From the NCBI RefSeq assembly GCF_947179165.1, contig NC_077245.1, positions 21,737,740 through 21,801,739 of the forward strand: a DNA stretch of 64,000 nt, written 5' to 3'. This document shows positions 44,885 to 55,833 of the stretch, one piece after another (position 1 is the stretch's first letter; every line of letters starts with the position of its first letter). The translations under genes were made by a program, and so were the position numbers. A model generated the notes under the pieces. The model saw only the letters and a program-made list of their open reading frames with translations. It did not search any database and was not told where the DNA came from. The DNA is from Solanum dulcamara. Its lineage: Eukaryota; Streptophyta; Magnoliopsida; Solanales; Solanaceae.

Positions 44885-46220
44885 GAGTGTGACATGTTTT
44901 TTTGGAAAATACCGAGGACTAGATCTACATCAGGGGAAAGACAGTCCTCGAGGCATCTATTAAGACCCCAGCTAGGGGTAAAGGTAGGGACAGAGTGAGA
45001 GGCCAAGGCCGTGGAGCGGTTGCCAGTGAAGGTCATGCCCGAGGAGTGGTACCTTACCGAGGTCGTGCTAAAGAGGCCTCCCTAGAGCAACAGGTTAAGA
45101 TTTCTGAGAAGAATATTCTTCCATATCCTGCACCACCGTTGCTCTAGAGACTTTATTGAAGATGCTAGGTATGTTGGAGAGCTTCACTCGGGGTGTTTTA
45201 GGCACGTCACAAAGTTCGTAGACTAGAGTTTGTGTACAAACTCTAGACCAACATCAGTTCCCAATGGTTTAGGTTCGAGTGGGCCAACCACCATTGGTTT
45301 GCGCACCAGTTGTCGATGCACAAATTGCTCCAGATATGATTATGACTAAAACAGATCAGCAGTGCAATGAGAGGTTTTAATAAATAAAACCACATCAGTT
45401 CCAGGGTGGTAAAAGCAAGGATACACATGAATTTTTGACATTTTATCGTGATATATTGGAGATAATAAGCATGGTTGATGCTCGAGGTGTTCGATTTGTT
45501 GCACTCCAGCTTCGTGGTTCAGCTAGGGAGTGGTAGAGGACATTCATGAGGTCCAGACTAGTTAGATCCCCTCTGGTTCAGTGGAGAGTTTTTGGTAGTA
45601 CTTTTGAGGATATCTTTATCCCATGGAGCATATGGGAGGAGAGTAGATTGAGATATGAGAGTTTGACTCAAGGCGGTATATCAGTTGTCGAGTATAAGTG
45701 CCCTTTTTTCTAGTTGTCGAGTCATGCTATAGCATTAATCCCGAATGATGTGGAGAGAGTTTGTAGGTTCGTAAAGGGTTTGACCTTTTCTTTTCAATCC
45801 TATGTGTTCAGATCAGCCCGTGAGGGGGCTTCCTTCCAGTCCATTATGAGCACCACCAAAAAAGTGAAATTGATGGTTAGAGAGGAGTTTGGGGAACCCA
45901 AGAAGGCCTATGCTAGTGGTTAATTTTTGGGTTCCTCATCTAGAGGTAAAGGTTCCCATAGGGGTGACAGTCAGTTTCAACGTCACAGACCTATTCATGC
46001 TTCTATTCGAGCAGCTAATAGTAAGCACTTCATTCAAGGATCTTAGAGTACAAGCTGAGATGGTTATGGTATTCTATCAGGGTCGTCGCAGCAACCATCT
46101 ATCCCGAGATCATATTTTATTTGTGGAGATCCAGGTCATTTCATGTGCCAATGCCCACTACAGACTTATTCAGGGCTCCAGCATACTTATTCAGCGGCTC
46201 TAGGAGATATTCAACACCTC
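44885..46220 (+). pseudogene. T3 gag
   Basis: Capsid-like gag of the inner element, spread over several frames. Fragments include IPNDVERVCRFVKGLTF, SAREGASFQSIM and VREEFGEPKKAYASG (45714-45923). Around 46120 a zinc-knuckle region reads ICGDPGHFMCQCP, with the first Cys of the CCHC motif no longer in place. Many stops are present, so it is inactive. Confidence 0.82.
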
Positions 46221-46280
46221 TGGCTAAAGGTTGGGGTAAATCTAAGATAGGTCTCTGGTAGAGCATTTGTTGGTGGTGTT

Positions 46281-47700
46281 ATGGTTCTGCAAGGTAGGGT
46301 TACGGTTCAGGCGGGTGGTATTAGAGAAGATCAGTGCCATTCTTTTCATGAGAGACCCGAGGCTTCGGCTTTTGATGCAATCATTATAGGTATCATCCCA
46401 TTTTATCATCGACCTGCATCTGTGTTATTTGACTCTGGATCTACATTTTCCTATATGTCTACCTATTTTGCATCTGAATTTGATTTGACTTATAATCGCA
46501 TTCCAATGTTTGTACATGTTTCTATACCCATGGGTGAGCCCTTTATGGTAGATCGAGTGTATCGATCCTGTCTTGTTTCTTTAGTCGGATATGACACTTG
46601 GGTAGAATGCTTATACTAGGGATGGAAGACTTTGATATGATATTGGGTATGTATTGACTTTCTCCTTATCATGTTATTCTTGATTGTTATGCTAAGACTA
46701 TGAATTTAGCAATATTAGGTGTTCCGAGGATCGAGTGGAAGGGTACTAGTGGTTCCTATCCTAGTAAGGTCATCTCCTATATGCGTATTCAAAGATTGAT
46801 TGATAAAGGGTCCTTGTCCTATTTAGCTTTTATTTGGGATACTAGTGTTGAGTCACCGCCTATGGAGTCTATTCCCGTGGTTAAGGAGTTTACCGATATG
46901 TTCCCTACAGATCTTCCAGGAGTTCCTCCAGATAAGGATATTGACTTTTCTATTGACTTAGAACCAGGCAATAAGCCTATCTCTATTCCACCTTATCGCA
47001 TGACTCCGGTAAAATTGAAGGAGTTGAAAGACCAGTTGCAGGATCTATCTAGTAAGGATTTTATTCGCCCTAGAGAGTCACCTTAGAGTGCACCGATTCT
47101 ATTCGTGAAGAAAAATGATGGGTCTATGAGGATGTGCATTGACTATAAATGGTTGAAGAAGGTGATGATTAAGAACAAATATCCACTTTCGCGTACTGAT
47201 GATTTGTTTGACAGCTTTAGGGAGCGGCCTTGTTCTCTAAGATAGATCTAAGATTCGGTATCATCAGTTAAGTATTAGACCATTAGATATTCCTAAGACT
47301 GATTTTCGGACTTATTTTTGCCATTATGGGTTTCTGATTATGTCATTTGGACTGACCAATGCCCTAACAGCGTTCATGGAATTGATAAATGGTTGTTTTG
47401 ATAGTATGTAGACTCTTTTGTGATTGTTTTCATTGATGATATCTTGGTGTACTCAAAGGCAGAGGAGGATTATTCTAGTCATTTGAGGTTGATGCTTCAG
47501 AAATTGAGGGAGCAAAAATTGTATGCCAAGTTCTCCAAGTATGAGTTTTGGCTTGATTCTGTGGCATTTCTAGGACACGTGGTTTCAAGGAGGGTATTAG
47601 GGTGGATTCAGCCAAGAATGAGGCAGTTGGAGGTTGGACCAGACCTACTTCCCCTATTGAGATTTGAAATTTTATAGGTTTGGCTAGATATAACTTATGT
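46281..47700 (+). pseudogene. T3 protease and reverse transcriptase
   Basis: The protease frame 46281-46619 has the active site as LFDSGSTFSYMS and ends at a stop after GYDTWVECLY. Frame 46700-47086 is the spacer and RT start (ESIPVVKEFTDMFPTDLPGV, IPPYRMTPVKLKELKDQLQD). RT continues in other frames with CIDYKWLKK and the catalytic box [11 protein letters not shown] at about 47430. [19 protein letters not shown] and VAFLGHVVS follow. Frameshifts and stops break it at least five times. Confidence 0.9.
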
Positions 47701-47756
47701 TTCGTGCAGGTATTCTCTACTATTGCAGCCCCGTTAACTAGATTGACTTAGAAAAT

Positions 47757-48235
47757 AATAGATTTTCATTGGTCCAATGAGTGTGAGGCGAGCTTTCTAA
47801 AGCTCAAGGCCTTGTTGACTTCAGCTCCTATTTTGACTTTACCCAAGAAGGCTGTAGACTTCACTGTGTATTTTGATGCATCTAGTATTGGTTTGGGTGG
47901 ACTTCTAATGTAGAAAGAGATGGTAGTTGCCTATGCATCTAGACACTTGAAGGCTCATGAGAAGAACTACCCTACCCATGACCTAGAGTTGGCGACGATG
48001 GTATTTGTGTTGAAGCTATGGCATCACTTGTATGGTATGCATTGTAAGGTATTCCCTAATCACCAGAGTCTTTAGTATATCTTCAGTTAGAGGGATTTGA
48101 ATTTGAGACAATATAGATGGCTTGAGATACTAAAAGACTATGATATGACTATCTTTTATCATCAAGGGAAGGACAATATGGTAGCCGATGCTTTGATTAG
48201 GAAGGATCTAGTATGGGAGTCTCTCTACGATTAAG
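47757..48235 (+). pseudogene. T3 RNase H
   Basis: The Ty3-type RNase H region shows YFDASSIGLGGLL (about 47870), [20 protein letters not shown] with a conserved Glu in DLELAT, and [20 protein letters not shown]. The TDHQSL motif is altered to PNHQSL. Two in-frame stops are present. Confidence 0.85.
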
Positions 48236-48479
48236 CTTGATAGGATACCCTTGGCTAGAGATGTTCAAAAGTTAGCAATAGCCTCGTCCGATTGTGAGTT
48301 TCTGAGGTGGGGGAAGGATTTATTGCTTCTATCGAGGCCTGCTCTTCCTTAGTTGAGTAAATTCTGGAGTGGCAGTTTGATAATGAAATTTTATGTCTCA
48401 TTTGAGTCAAGGTGTTGAAGGGTAAAGCCAAGAAGGCTAGACTCGATTCAGAGGGTGTCTTGAGTATTGGTGGTCGGAT

Positions 48480-49670
48480 TTGTGTGCCCAAGGTGGGCGA
48501 CTTGATCAGATTGATATTAGAGAAAGCTCACTGTTCTTGATATTCTATTCATCTAGGCACGGCAAAGATGTATCATAACCTTAGTTAGCATTACTGGTGG
48601 TGTGGGATGAAGAGAGACATGACAGAGTTTGTGTCCAAGTGTTTGACCTATCAATAGGTCAAGTGTGAGCATTAGCGTCCTGGAGGTGTGAGTTAGAGGA
48701 TGTCCATTCCTACTTGGAAGTGCAAGCGAATCACCATGGATTTCATTGTGGGTTTGCCTCCCACTGTGGGGGATATAATTCTATATGGGTGGTGGTTGAC
48801 AGACTGACCAAGTACGTCTATTTTATTCTAGTTAAGGTGAAGTACACGGCTAATAGACTAGCTCAGTTATACATCAGTCAGATCATTCGGCTTCATAGAG
48901 TTCCAGTATCCATTATTTCGGATCGAGGTTCGGTGTTTACTTTGCACTTTTGGCAAGCTTTATAAGAGGGACTGGGCACTACGTTTGATATAAGTAAAAA
49001 GTTTTCACCCACAGACGAATGGCCAGTTCGAGCGGACGATTCAGGTATTGGAGAAAGCACTCAGATGGCCCCATTCGAGATATTGTATGGTAGGTGGTGT
49101 CAATCTCCAATTAGGTGGTTCGATCCAATGGAGATGGACTCTTTAGATATGGACTTGCTTAGGGATGCCATGGAGCAGGTTGGATTATCCAAAGTAGGCT
49201 CTTGATAACCCAGAGTAGGCAAAAGAGCTATGCAAATAGAAGGGTTCGACCATTGGAGTTCTCAGAGGGTGACCATGTTTGGCTCCAAGTGTCGCCTATG
49301 AAGGGCGTGATGCATTTCAAAAAGAAGGGAAAATTAGTCCTCAGTTTATTCGCCCATTTGAGATTTTGGGTCAAGTCGGAGAGGTGGCTTACAGATTGGC
49401 CTTGCCACCTAGCTTATCAGCGGTACATCCAATCCTTCATGTTTTCGTGCTCTGGAAGTATATTCTGGATGAGTCTCATGTGTTATCTACCAACACGGTA
49501 GAGTTGGATCCAGATTTGACTTTTGAGGAGGAGCCTACAGCCATCTTGATAGACAGGTCTGTAAGCTTAGGACTAAGGAGATAACTTCAGTGAAGGTACA
49601 GTGGAGGCACCGCTTAGCCGGAGAGGCGAGTTGGGAGTCATAAGAAGACATGTGGGCTCGATATCCACAA
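48480..49670 (+). pseudogene. T3 integrase with chromodomain-like end
   Basis: The zinc-binding N-terminal region runs HCS...YHNLS...HYWW...FVSKCL (48530-48650). The core has RITMDFIVGLPPT (48730), VVDRLTKYVYF, VPVSIISDRGSVF (48900-48950) and a degenerate third acidic block at about 49020. C-terminal frames 49202-49501 and 49279-49584 overlap and carry GKISPQFIRPFEILGQVGE (a decayed GPY/F module) and DLTFEEEPTAILIDRSV. A chromodomain-like remainder runs to MWARYPQLFD at about 49675. Several stops and frameshifts are present. Confidence 0.88.
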
Positions 49671-49725
49671 CTTTTCGATGCTTTATCTACTATCAAGGAT
49701 GAAAATGGTTTTTAGTGGTGGATGA

Positions 49726-52285
49726 TGTAATGACCCTGAAGGTCATTTTTGGAAATTTTCTTTGAAAAGCTATTTTATCCCTCTAGTAGTTTCCCCGAGA
49801 TATATTTGATTGATATCTAATGTCGGTTCAGTAATATTTTTGAAAATTGATATTTTTGTTAAATTTTGAGTCTTAGAGGTTTAGAATGACTCAAAAGTGG
49901 TATTTGAGGTCATTCAGAGTTTTAGGTCTCAGAATGAAATTCTGTCGATTCCATCAGTTCTGAAATATTGAAATTGGTCTAAAAGAGTCGACGTAATCAT
50001 ATTTGGGGTCATATCATGGATTTGGGGAATTAAGTTAGAAATAGTTGAGTTTTTGACCATAGGTTTGACTTTAGTCAATATTTGAGGATTGGATGCTCAT
50101 ATTTGAATTCTTACGACTCTGTTGAATTTGAAGGGTGATTTTAGGCCTAGGGAGAGTTCATGTATAATTTTCAGAAGCTCCGAGGGTGTTTTGGTTTTTT
50201 GAGGCATAAAGTTGGTCTAGTTGCAACATTTTGGTTTTTGGGTCGAGGAGGCCTCGAAATCAAATTTCGATAGTTCTATTGAGTCTAGAACATCAAGTTT
50301 AGTAGGGTTGCATATATGGTTTATCTACGGGGTTCTGAATGAATTTTGAGGGTTAATTCCGAGATTTTGAGAATTGTAGAGTTGTTGTCATCTGGTGCCA
50401 CTTTATGTGCTTCGTATTCGGGGAGCGGGAAGCTGCAATCGAAGAAGTTATTGAACTTAGCCTTCGTGTTGTGGGAGCTCCTCCGTGTTCGTGGAAGCCT
50501 GACTTTTTGGTTGTTGCATTCGCGGGATCCCAACCGCGTTCGCGATGAAGATCGGATTTGACCTCCGCTTTCGTGGAGTAAGTGGACTGTGATCGCAGAG
50601 GGGAAAATTTTGCCTGGATAGTGAAGTCTTCTAAAAGTTGGGATTTAGCCTAATTTCACCATTTTTGGTGATTTGGGATCTCGGGGAGGCAATTTACAAA
50701 GGAGTTTTTATAGGGAAATTTTGGGGTAAGTGATTCTAACATCAAATCTTGTTTACCTATTGATTATTTAAGGTTTTTAGCATGAAATTGAGGTTTTTGA
50801 ATTGGAGAAATTGGGGTTTCAAGAACTTGAATTAGTTCCAATGATTTGATGATTGTGAGCTTGTTTTAAGTTCGAATCCACTTCCGTTTCTAGTAAATCC
50901 AAAATACTTTGAGGATGTTGTTTATGTAAAAATTTCTAGAATTTTCGGCTCGTTTTTGAAATTGGGTTTTTTGAGAATTTTGGATCAATTTCGACTATGT
51001 TCAAAAATATGATATGTATATCGTTGGTTCCATATTTAGATTAGGAACTTGAATTTGCATAAATTTTGGTGATTTGGCGTACATTCGGAAGGGAAATGCT
51101 TACGTGGAGTGACCGATCGCGTATTGGCGAAGGCAAGTGAACTTTTAAAACTCCGTGAATCTCTTAGAATTCTCGAATAGCATGTTGTATATGTGTTGGG
51201 GCATAATAGGGATGAGGTTATGGGTTTATTTATGATATAAACTAATCTAACATAAATTGACAGGGTTAATAAAAGATGATGTGTGATATTATTAAGTATT
51301 GAATATTATATGTTGTAATCTAGATGTCTATGTGTATTTGATGAAATACTTGATAGTCTAATTGTGATTTTAGCTTGTCTAAATTGGGTATTCCTCATTA
51401 CTTATATGAGCATGTTGTTTGCATTGGTTCTAAAATAATGTGATGAGAGTTATATAATTGTGAGATCGAGGTCATTTTCGGCCATAAATATGATATGGCC
51501 GAGGTCATTTTTAGCAAGAGATTTATAGGCCATGATCATTTTCGGTGGAATTATATTGCCAGGTCATTTTTGGTGGGATTATATTGTCGAGGTCATTTTT
51601 GGTGAGATTATATGGTTGTGTGGGATCGAGGTCATTTTCGATCAGAGATTATGAGGACGAGATCATTTTTGGTCAAAGTTTATTATGCTGAGGTCTTTGC
51701 CAGAAAGTGCACACATGCATGATCATTAAGTGTACATATAAATATTCTGCATACTTATGTTGATAGTTTGATGCCTATTTGTGACTTGTGAATATTTGTA
51801 TGATATATCATGTGATATTGAGTTGTGATCTGAACCTTATTTGAACTGTATAGTATAAACTGCTAGGTTAAGCTGATTTTTGTGCAGGTTGTAGTCTAGA
51901 GGTTCAGTTGTGATGGAAAGGAGTTCGTATATTCTATTAGATTTACTTAGTTTTTCTGGATAGCTTATTGGGTACTGCATTGTTTGGTACTCACCCTTGC
52001 TTCTACACTTGTGTAGGTTCAGAGCTTGGACTTTGATCACCGTCTTCTTCTGATCATTCAAAGCTTCTAGGATTTTTGGGAGAGGTAGCTATTGACATTC
52101 AGCATACTCTCAAATTCTCTATACTTTTATGCTTTACTTTACTTGAGAGTTAAAGATATATTGAGATTGTATTTTATTTCAGTTTTGATTTTATTTAGCG
52201 GCTTGTACATGTGACAACCAATCTTAGGCTGATTTGTCCAGTGGGAAAAAACAGGTGTCATCACACCCAAAATCAGGTCGTGATA
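49726..52285 (+). mobile_element. T3 gypsy element, 3' LTR
   Basis: A 2560-bp LTR starting TGTAATGACCC after the purine-rich TTTAGTGGTGGATGA and ending GGTCGTGATA (CA decayed to TA). The TSD GCTAT follows at 52286-52290. The GAGGTCATTTT array is at about 51460-51700. Confidence 0.93.
51460..51700 (+). repeat. Inverted-motif tandem array in T3 LTRs
   Basis: Seven to nine units at roughly 30-38 bp spacing carry (G)CCGAGGTCATTTT(C/T)GG(C/T), where CCGA and TCGG can pair across each unit. The spacer contains AGATTATATGG variants. The 5' LTR copy is at 43797-44060. Confidence 0.85.
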
Positions 52286-52620
52286 GCTATAGTGCTGCAG
52301 GGAGGAGGTAGAGGTACTGTGCAGACTGGCGGTGGTAGGGGAACTCAGTGCTATGTTTTTCCAAGGAGACTCGAGGTTAAAGCTCAGTGCTACATTTTCC
52401 TATGTGTTTACTTATTTTGAATTTAGATTTAATTTGACTTGTGATCGCATACATGTGCCTGTTCATGTTTCTACACTCGTGGGTGAGCCCTTAGTGGTGG
52501 ATCGAGTGTATCGATCTTGTCTTGTTTCTTTGGTCGGGTATAATACTTGGGTAGATATGATTATTTTGGGAATGGTAGACTTTGATGTTAGTTTGGGTAT
52601 AGATTGACTTTCTCTCTACC
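52286..52620 (+). pseudogene. T2 protease region (active site lost)
   Basis: After T3 the outer element resumes. Frame 52332-52607 follows the protease fold downstream of the active site: FSYVFTYFEF, IHVPVHVSTLVGEP, VDRVYRSCLVSLVGYNTWVDMIIL and a terminal GMVDFDVSLG. The DSGST active-site stretch that T3 still has is missing here, replaced by KLSATFSYV, so a small deletion has removed it. Confidence 0.82.
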
Positions 52621-52699
52621 GTGTTATTCTTGAATGTTATGCTAAGACTATTACCTTAGCAATATCTGGTACCCCAAGGATTGAGTAGAGGGGTACTAA

Positions 52700-53590
52700 T
52701 GGCTCTAATCCAAATAAGGTTATCTCCTATATGCGTGCTCAGAGGATGATTGATAAGGGTGTATGTCCTATTTAGCCTTTATTCGAGATACCAGTTTCGA
52801 GTCACATCCTATGGATTCTATTTTCTGTGGTTAAGGATTTTGCCAACGTGTTTCCTATCGATCTTCCTGGTATTCTTCCGGACATGGATATTGACTTTAC
52901 TATTGAGTAGAAGAGTACTAGTGACTTTACTACAAGTGTGTCACCTTGGGGTGTACTAGTTCTATTTGTGAAGAAGAAGGATGGGTCTATGAGGATGTGC
53001 ATCGATTATAGATAGTTGAACAAGGTGATTTTCAAGAAAAAATATCATCTTCATTGTATTGATGATTGTTTGATCAGCTTCAGGGTGCGGCCTTATTTTA
53101 TAAGATTAACTTGAGATCTGGGTACCATCAATTGAGGATTAGGCTATCAGATATTCTTAAGACTGCTTTTTGGACCCATTATGAGTTTGTGGTTATGTCT
53201 TTTGGGATGACTAATGCCCCAGCAATTTTCATGGAGTTGATGATTGAGGTGTTCTGGCTGTATCTAGACTCCTTTGTGATTGTGTTCATTGATGATATCT
53301 TGGTATATTTCAAGATAGAGGAGGATCATGATTGCCATTTGAGATCAGTGCTCCAGAAATTGAGAGAGCAGAAGTTATATGCAAAGTTCTCCAAATATGA
53401 GTTTTGTCTTGATTCTGTAGCATTTGTAGGACACATGGTGTCCAAGGAGGGTATTAAAGTGGATTCGGCCAAGATTGAGGCAGTTAAAGGCTAGACTAGA
53501 CCTACTTCCTCTATCGAGATCTGGAGTTTTATAGTATTGGTTGGTTATTATAGACACTTTGTATAGGGTATCTCCACCATTGAGGCCCAA
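52700..53590 (+). pseudogene. T2 reverse transcriptase
   Basis: The longest retained frame is 53066-53494: [20 protein letters not shown] (motif A region, with N where D is catalytic), [16 protein letters not shown] (motif B), [11 protein letters not shown] (motif C) and [16 protein letters not shown]. The upstream RT start and the SMRMCIDY region (about 52985) are in other frames with stops. Confidence 0.9.
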
Positions 53591-53619
53591 TAGACTAAAT
53601 TGCTCAGAAGGTTGTGTAT

Positions 53620-54080
53620 TTTCATTGATCTAATAAGTGTGATGTGAGCTTTAAAAATCTCAAGAATTTATTAACTTCATCTCCCATCTTGACCCTATCC
53701 TAAGAGGGTATGGACTTTATTTTATATTGTGATGCTTCCGAAGTTGTCTTAGGTGGGCTATTGATGCGTAAAGGGAAGGTGGTCGCCTATGCTTCTAGAC
53801 AGTTGAAGGCTCATGAGAAGAACAACCCTCCTCACGATTTGGAGTTAGCAGTGGTGGTGTTTGTGTTGAAGTTATGTCGTCATTACTTATTGGTTGCATT
53901 GTGAGGTATTCATCGATCACTGGAGTCTTCAGTACATCCTTAATTAGAGGGATCTGAACTTGAGATAATAGATGGCTTGAGTTGCTTAAGGACTATGATA
54001 TGACTATCTTGTATCATTCAAGAAAGGCCAATGTGATGGCCGATGCTTTGAGTAGGAAGGCCCTTGGCTAGAGATGCTTA
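53620..54080 (+). pseudogene. T2 RNase H
   Basis: Frame 53710-53904 has [39 protein letters not shown] and [12 protein letters not shown]. The continuation [20 protein letters not shown] is in another frame at 53990-54050. Confidence 0.85.
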
Positions 54081-54105
54081 GAGGTTAGCTAACAGTTTTA
54101 TATAG

Positions 54106-55790
54106 TTGTGGGTTTCTGAGGAGAGTGGAGGTTTTATTGCTTTCATTGAGGCTCAATCTTCTTTAGTTGAGCAAATTTGGGAGCACCAGTTAGATGTTGA
54201 GAAGTTGTGTCTCATTCGAGACAAGGTGTTAAGCGGTGAATCCAAGGAGGCTAGACTCGATACACATGGTGTTTTGAGGATTGAGGATAGGATTTATGTG
54301 CCTAAGGTGGGTGACTTGATCATATTAATTCTAGAGGAGGCTCACTGTTCCAGATATTCTATTTGCTCGTGTGTGGAAAAGATGTACCATGATCTTAGCC
54401 AGCACTATTGGTGGTGTAGGATGAAGAAGGACATCGCTAAGTTTGTGTCCAAGTGTTTGACCTGTCAACAAGTCAAGTATGAACACCAACGGCTTGGGGT
54501 GTGACTCAGAGGATGCTCATTCCTACTTAGAAGTGAGAGCGAATCACCATGAACTTTGTTATGGGTTTGCCTCCCCACCATGGGTGGTTATGTCTCTATT
54601 TGGTTTGCTGTTGACAAACTGACCAAGTCTGCCTATTTCATTCCAGTACAAGTGAAGTACACAGCGGAAAATCTAGCCTAGTGGTATATTAGTCAGATTG
54701 TTCAGCTTCATAGTGTACCTATATCCATTATTTTAGATTAGGGTTCATTTTTTACTTCGTATTTATGGAGAGCATTGCAGCATGGATTGGGTACTAGACT
54801 TGATATGAGTACAGCTTTTCAGCCACAGATTGACGGACAATCTGAGCAGACTATTCAGGTGTTGGAGGATATTCTTCGAACCCGTATTATTGATTTTGTG
54901 CTATGAGATTAGCATTTTCCCTTAGCGGAGTTTGCTTATAAAAATAATTATCACTCCAGTATTCAGATGAACCCATTTGAGGCGTTGTATGGTAGGTGGT
55001 ATTGATCTCCTATCGGGTGGTTTGATTTAGCTGAGATGGACTTTTGGACACTGATTTGCTTAGGGATGCTATGAAGTAGGTTTGTATGATTTAGTGAAGG
55101 CTCTTGACAACCAAGAGCAGGAAGAAGATTTATACATACAAGAGAGAGGAGAGATTAGCATTTTCCCTTAGCGGAGTTTACCTACAACAATAGTTATCAC
55201 TCCAGTATTCAGATGGCGCCATTTGAGGCATTTTATGGTAGGAAATGTCGATCTCCTATCGGGTGGTTTGATTCAGCTAAGGTGGACTTTTAAGACACTA
55301 ATTTGCTTACGGATGCTATGGAGCATGTTCATATGATTTAGTGAAGGCACTTGATAGCCCAGGGTAAGAAGAAGAGTTGTACAGACAGGAGAGTTCGACC
55401 ATTGAAGTTCATAGAGAGTGACCATGTTTGGCTCCGAGTGTTGCCCATGAAGGGAGTGATACGGTTCAGAAAAAAGGGCAATATTAGCCCTTGGTTCATT
55501 GGCCCGATATTTTTTGGCGGGTGGGGAAGGTGGCTTATAGATTTTCCTAGCCACCTAGTTTGTCAGTCCCATATGATCTCCCTTGATTCGGTTGAGTTGG
55601 GTCTAGATTTAACATTTAAGGAGGAGCCCATAGTCATTCTTGATAGATAGTTCTGTAAGCTTAGGACCAAGTAGATAGCTTCAGTGAAGATCCAATAGAG
55701 GCATTATTCATTTGGAGAGACTACTTGAGAGGTGGAGTCCGATATACGTGCCTGATAACCACAACTCTTTGAGGCTTCAGGTATTTTTTT
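54106..55790 (+). pseudogene. T2 integrase with 246-bp internal tandem duplication
   Basis: The N-terminal zinc-binding region is in frame 54106-54504 (HCSRYS...MYHDLSQHYWWCRMKKDIAKF...CLTCQQVK). The core continues with stops to SEQTIQVLEDILRTRI (about 54845), the third catalytic Glu region. The segment around AEFAY(K/N)NNYHSSIQM and FEALYGR is present twice, at 54905-55150 and 55151-55396. C-terminal frame 55351-55650 has FRKKGNISPWFIGPIFF (a GPY/F-like module) and DLTFKEEPIVILDR. Confidence 0.88.
54905..55396 (+). repeat. 246-bp tandem duplication inside T2 integrase
   Basis: Both copies begin GAGATTAGCATTTTCCCTTA (54905 and 55151). They have since diverged by scattered point changes, so the duplication is not recent. 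Confidence 0.9.
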
Positions 55791-55833
55791 TAATTTATGT
55801 TCGAGGACTGACATGGTTTTTAAAGGTGGATGA

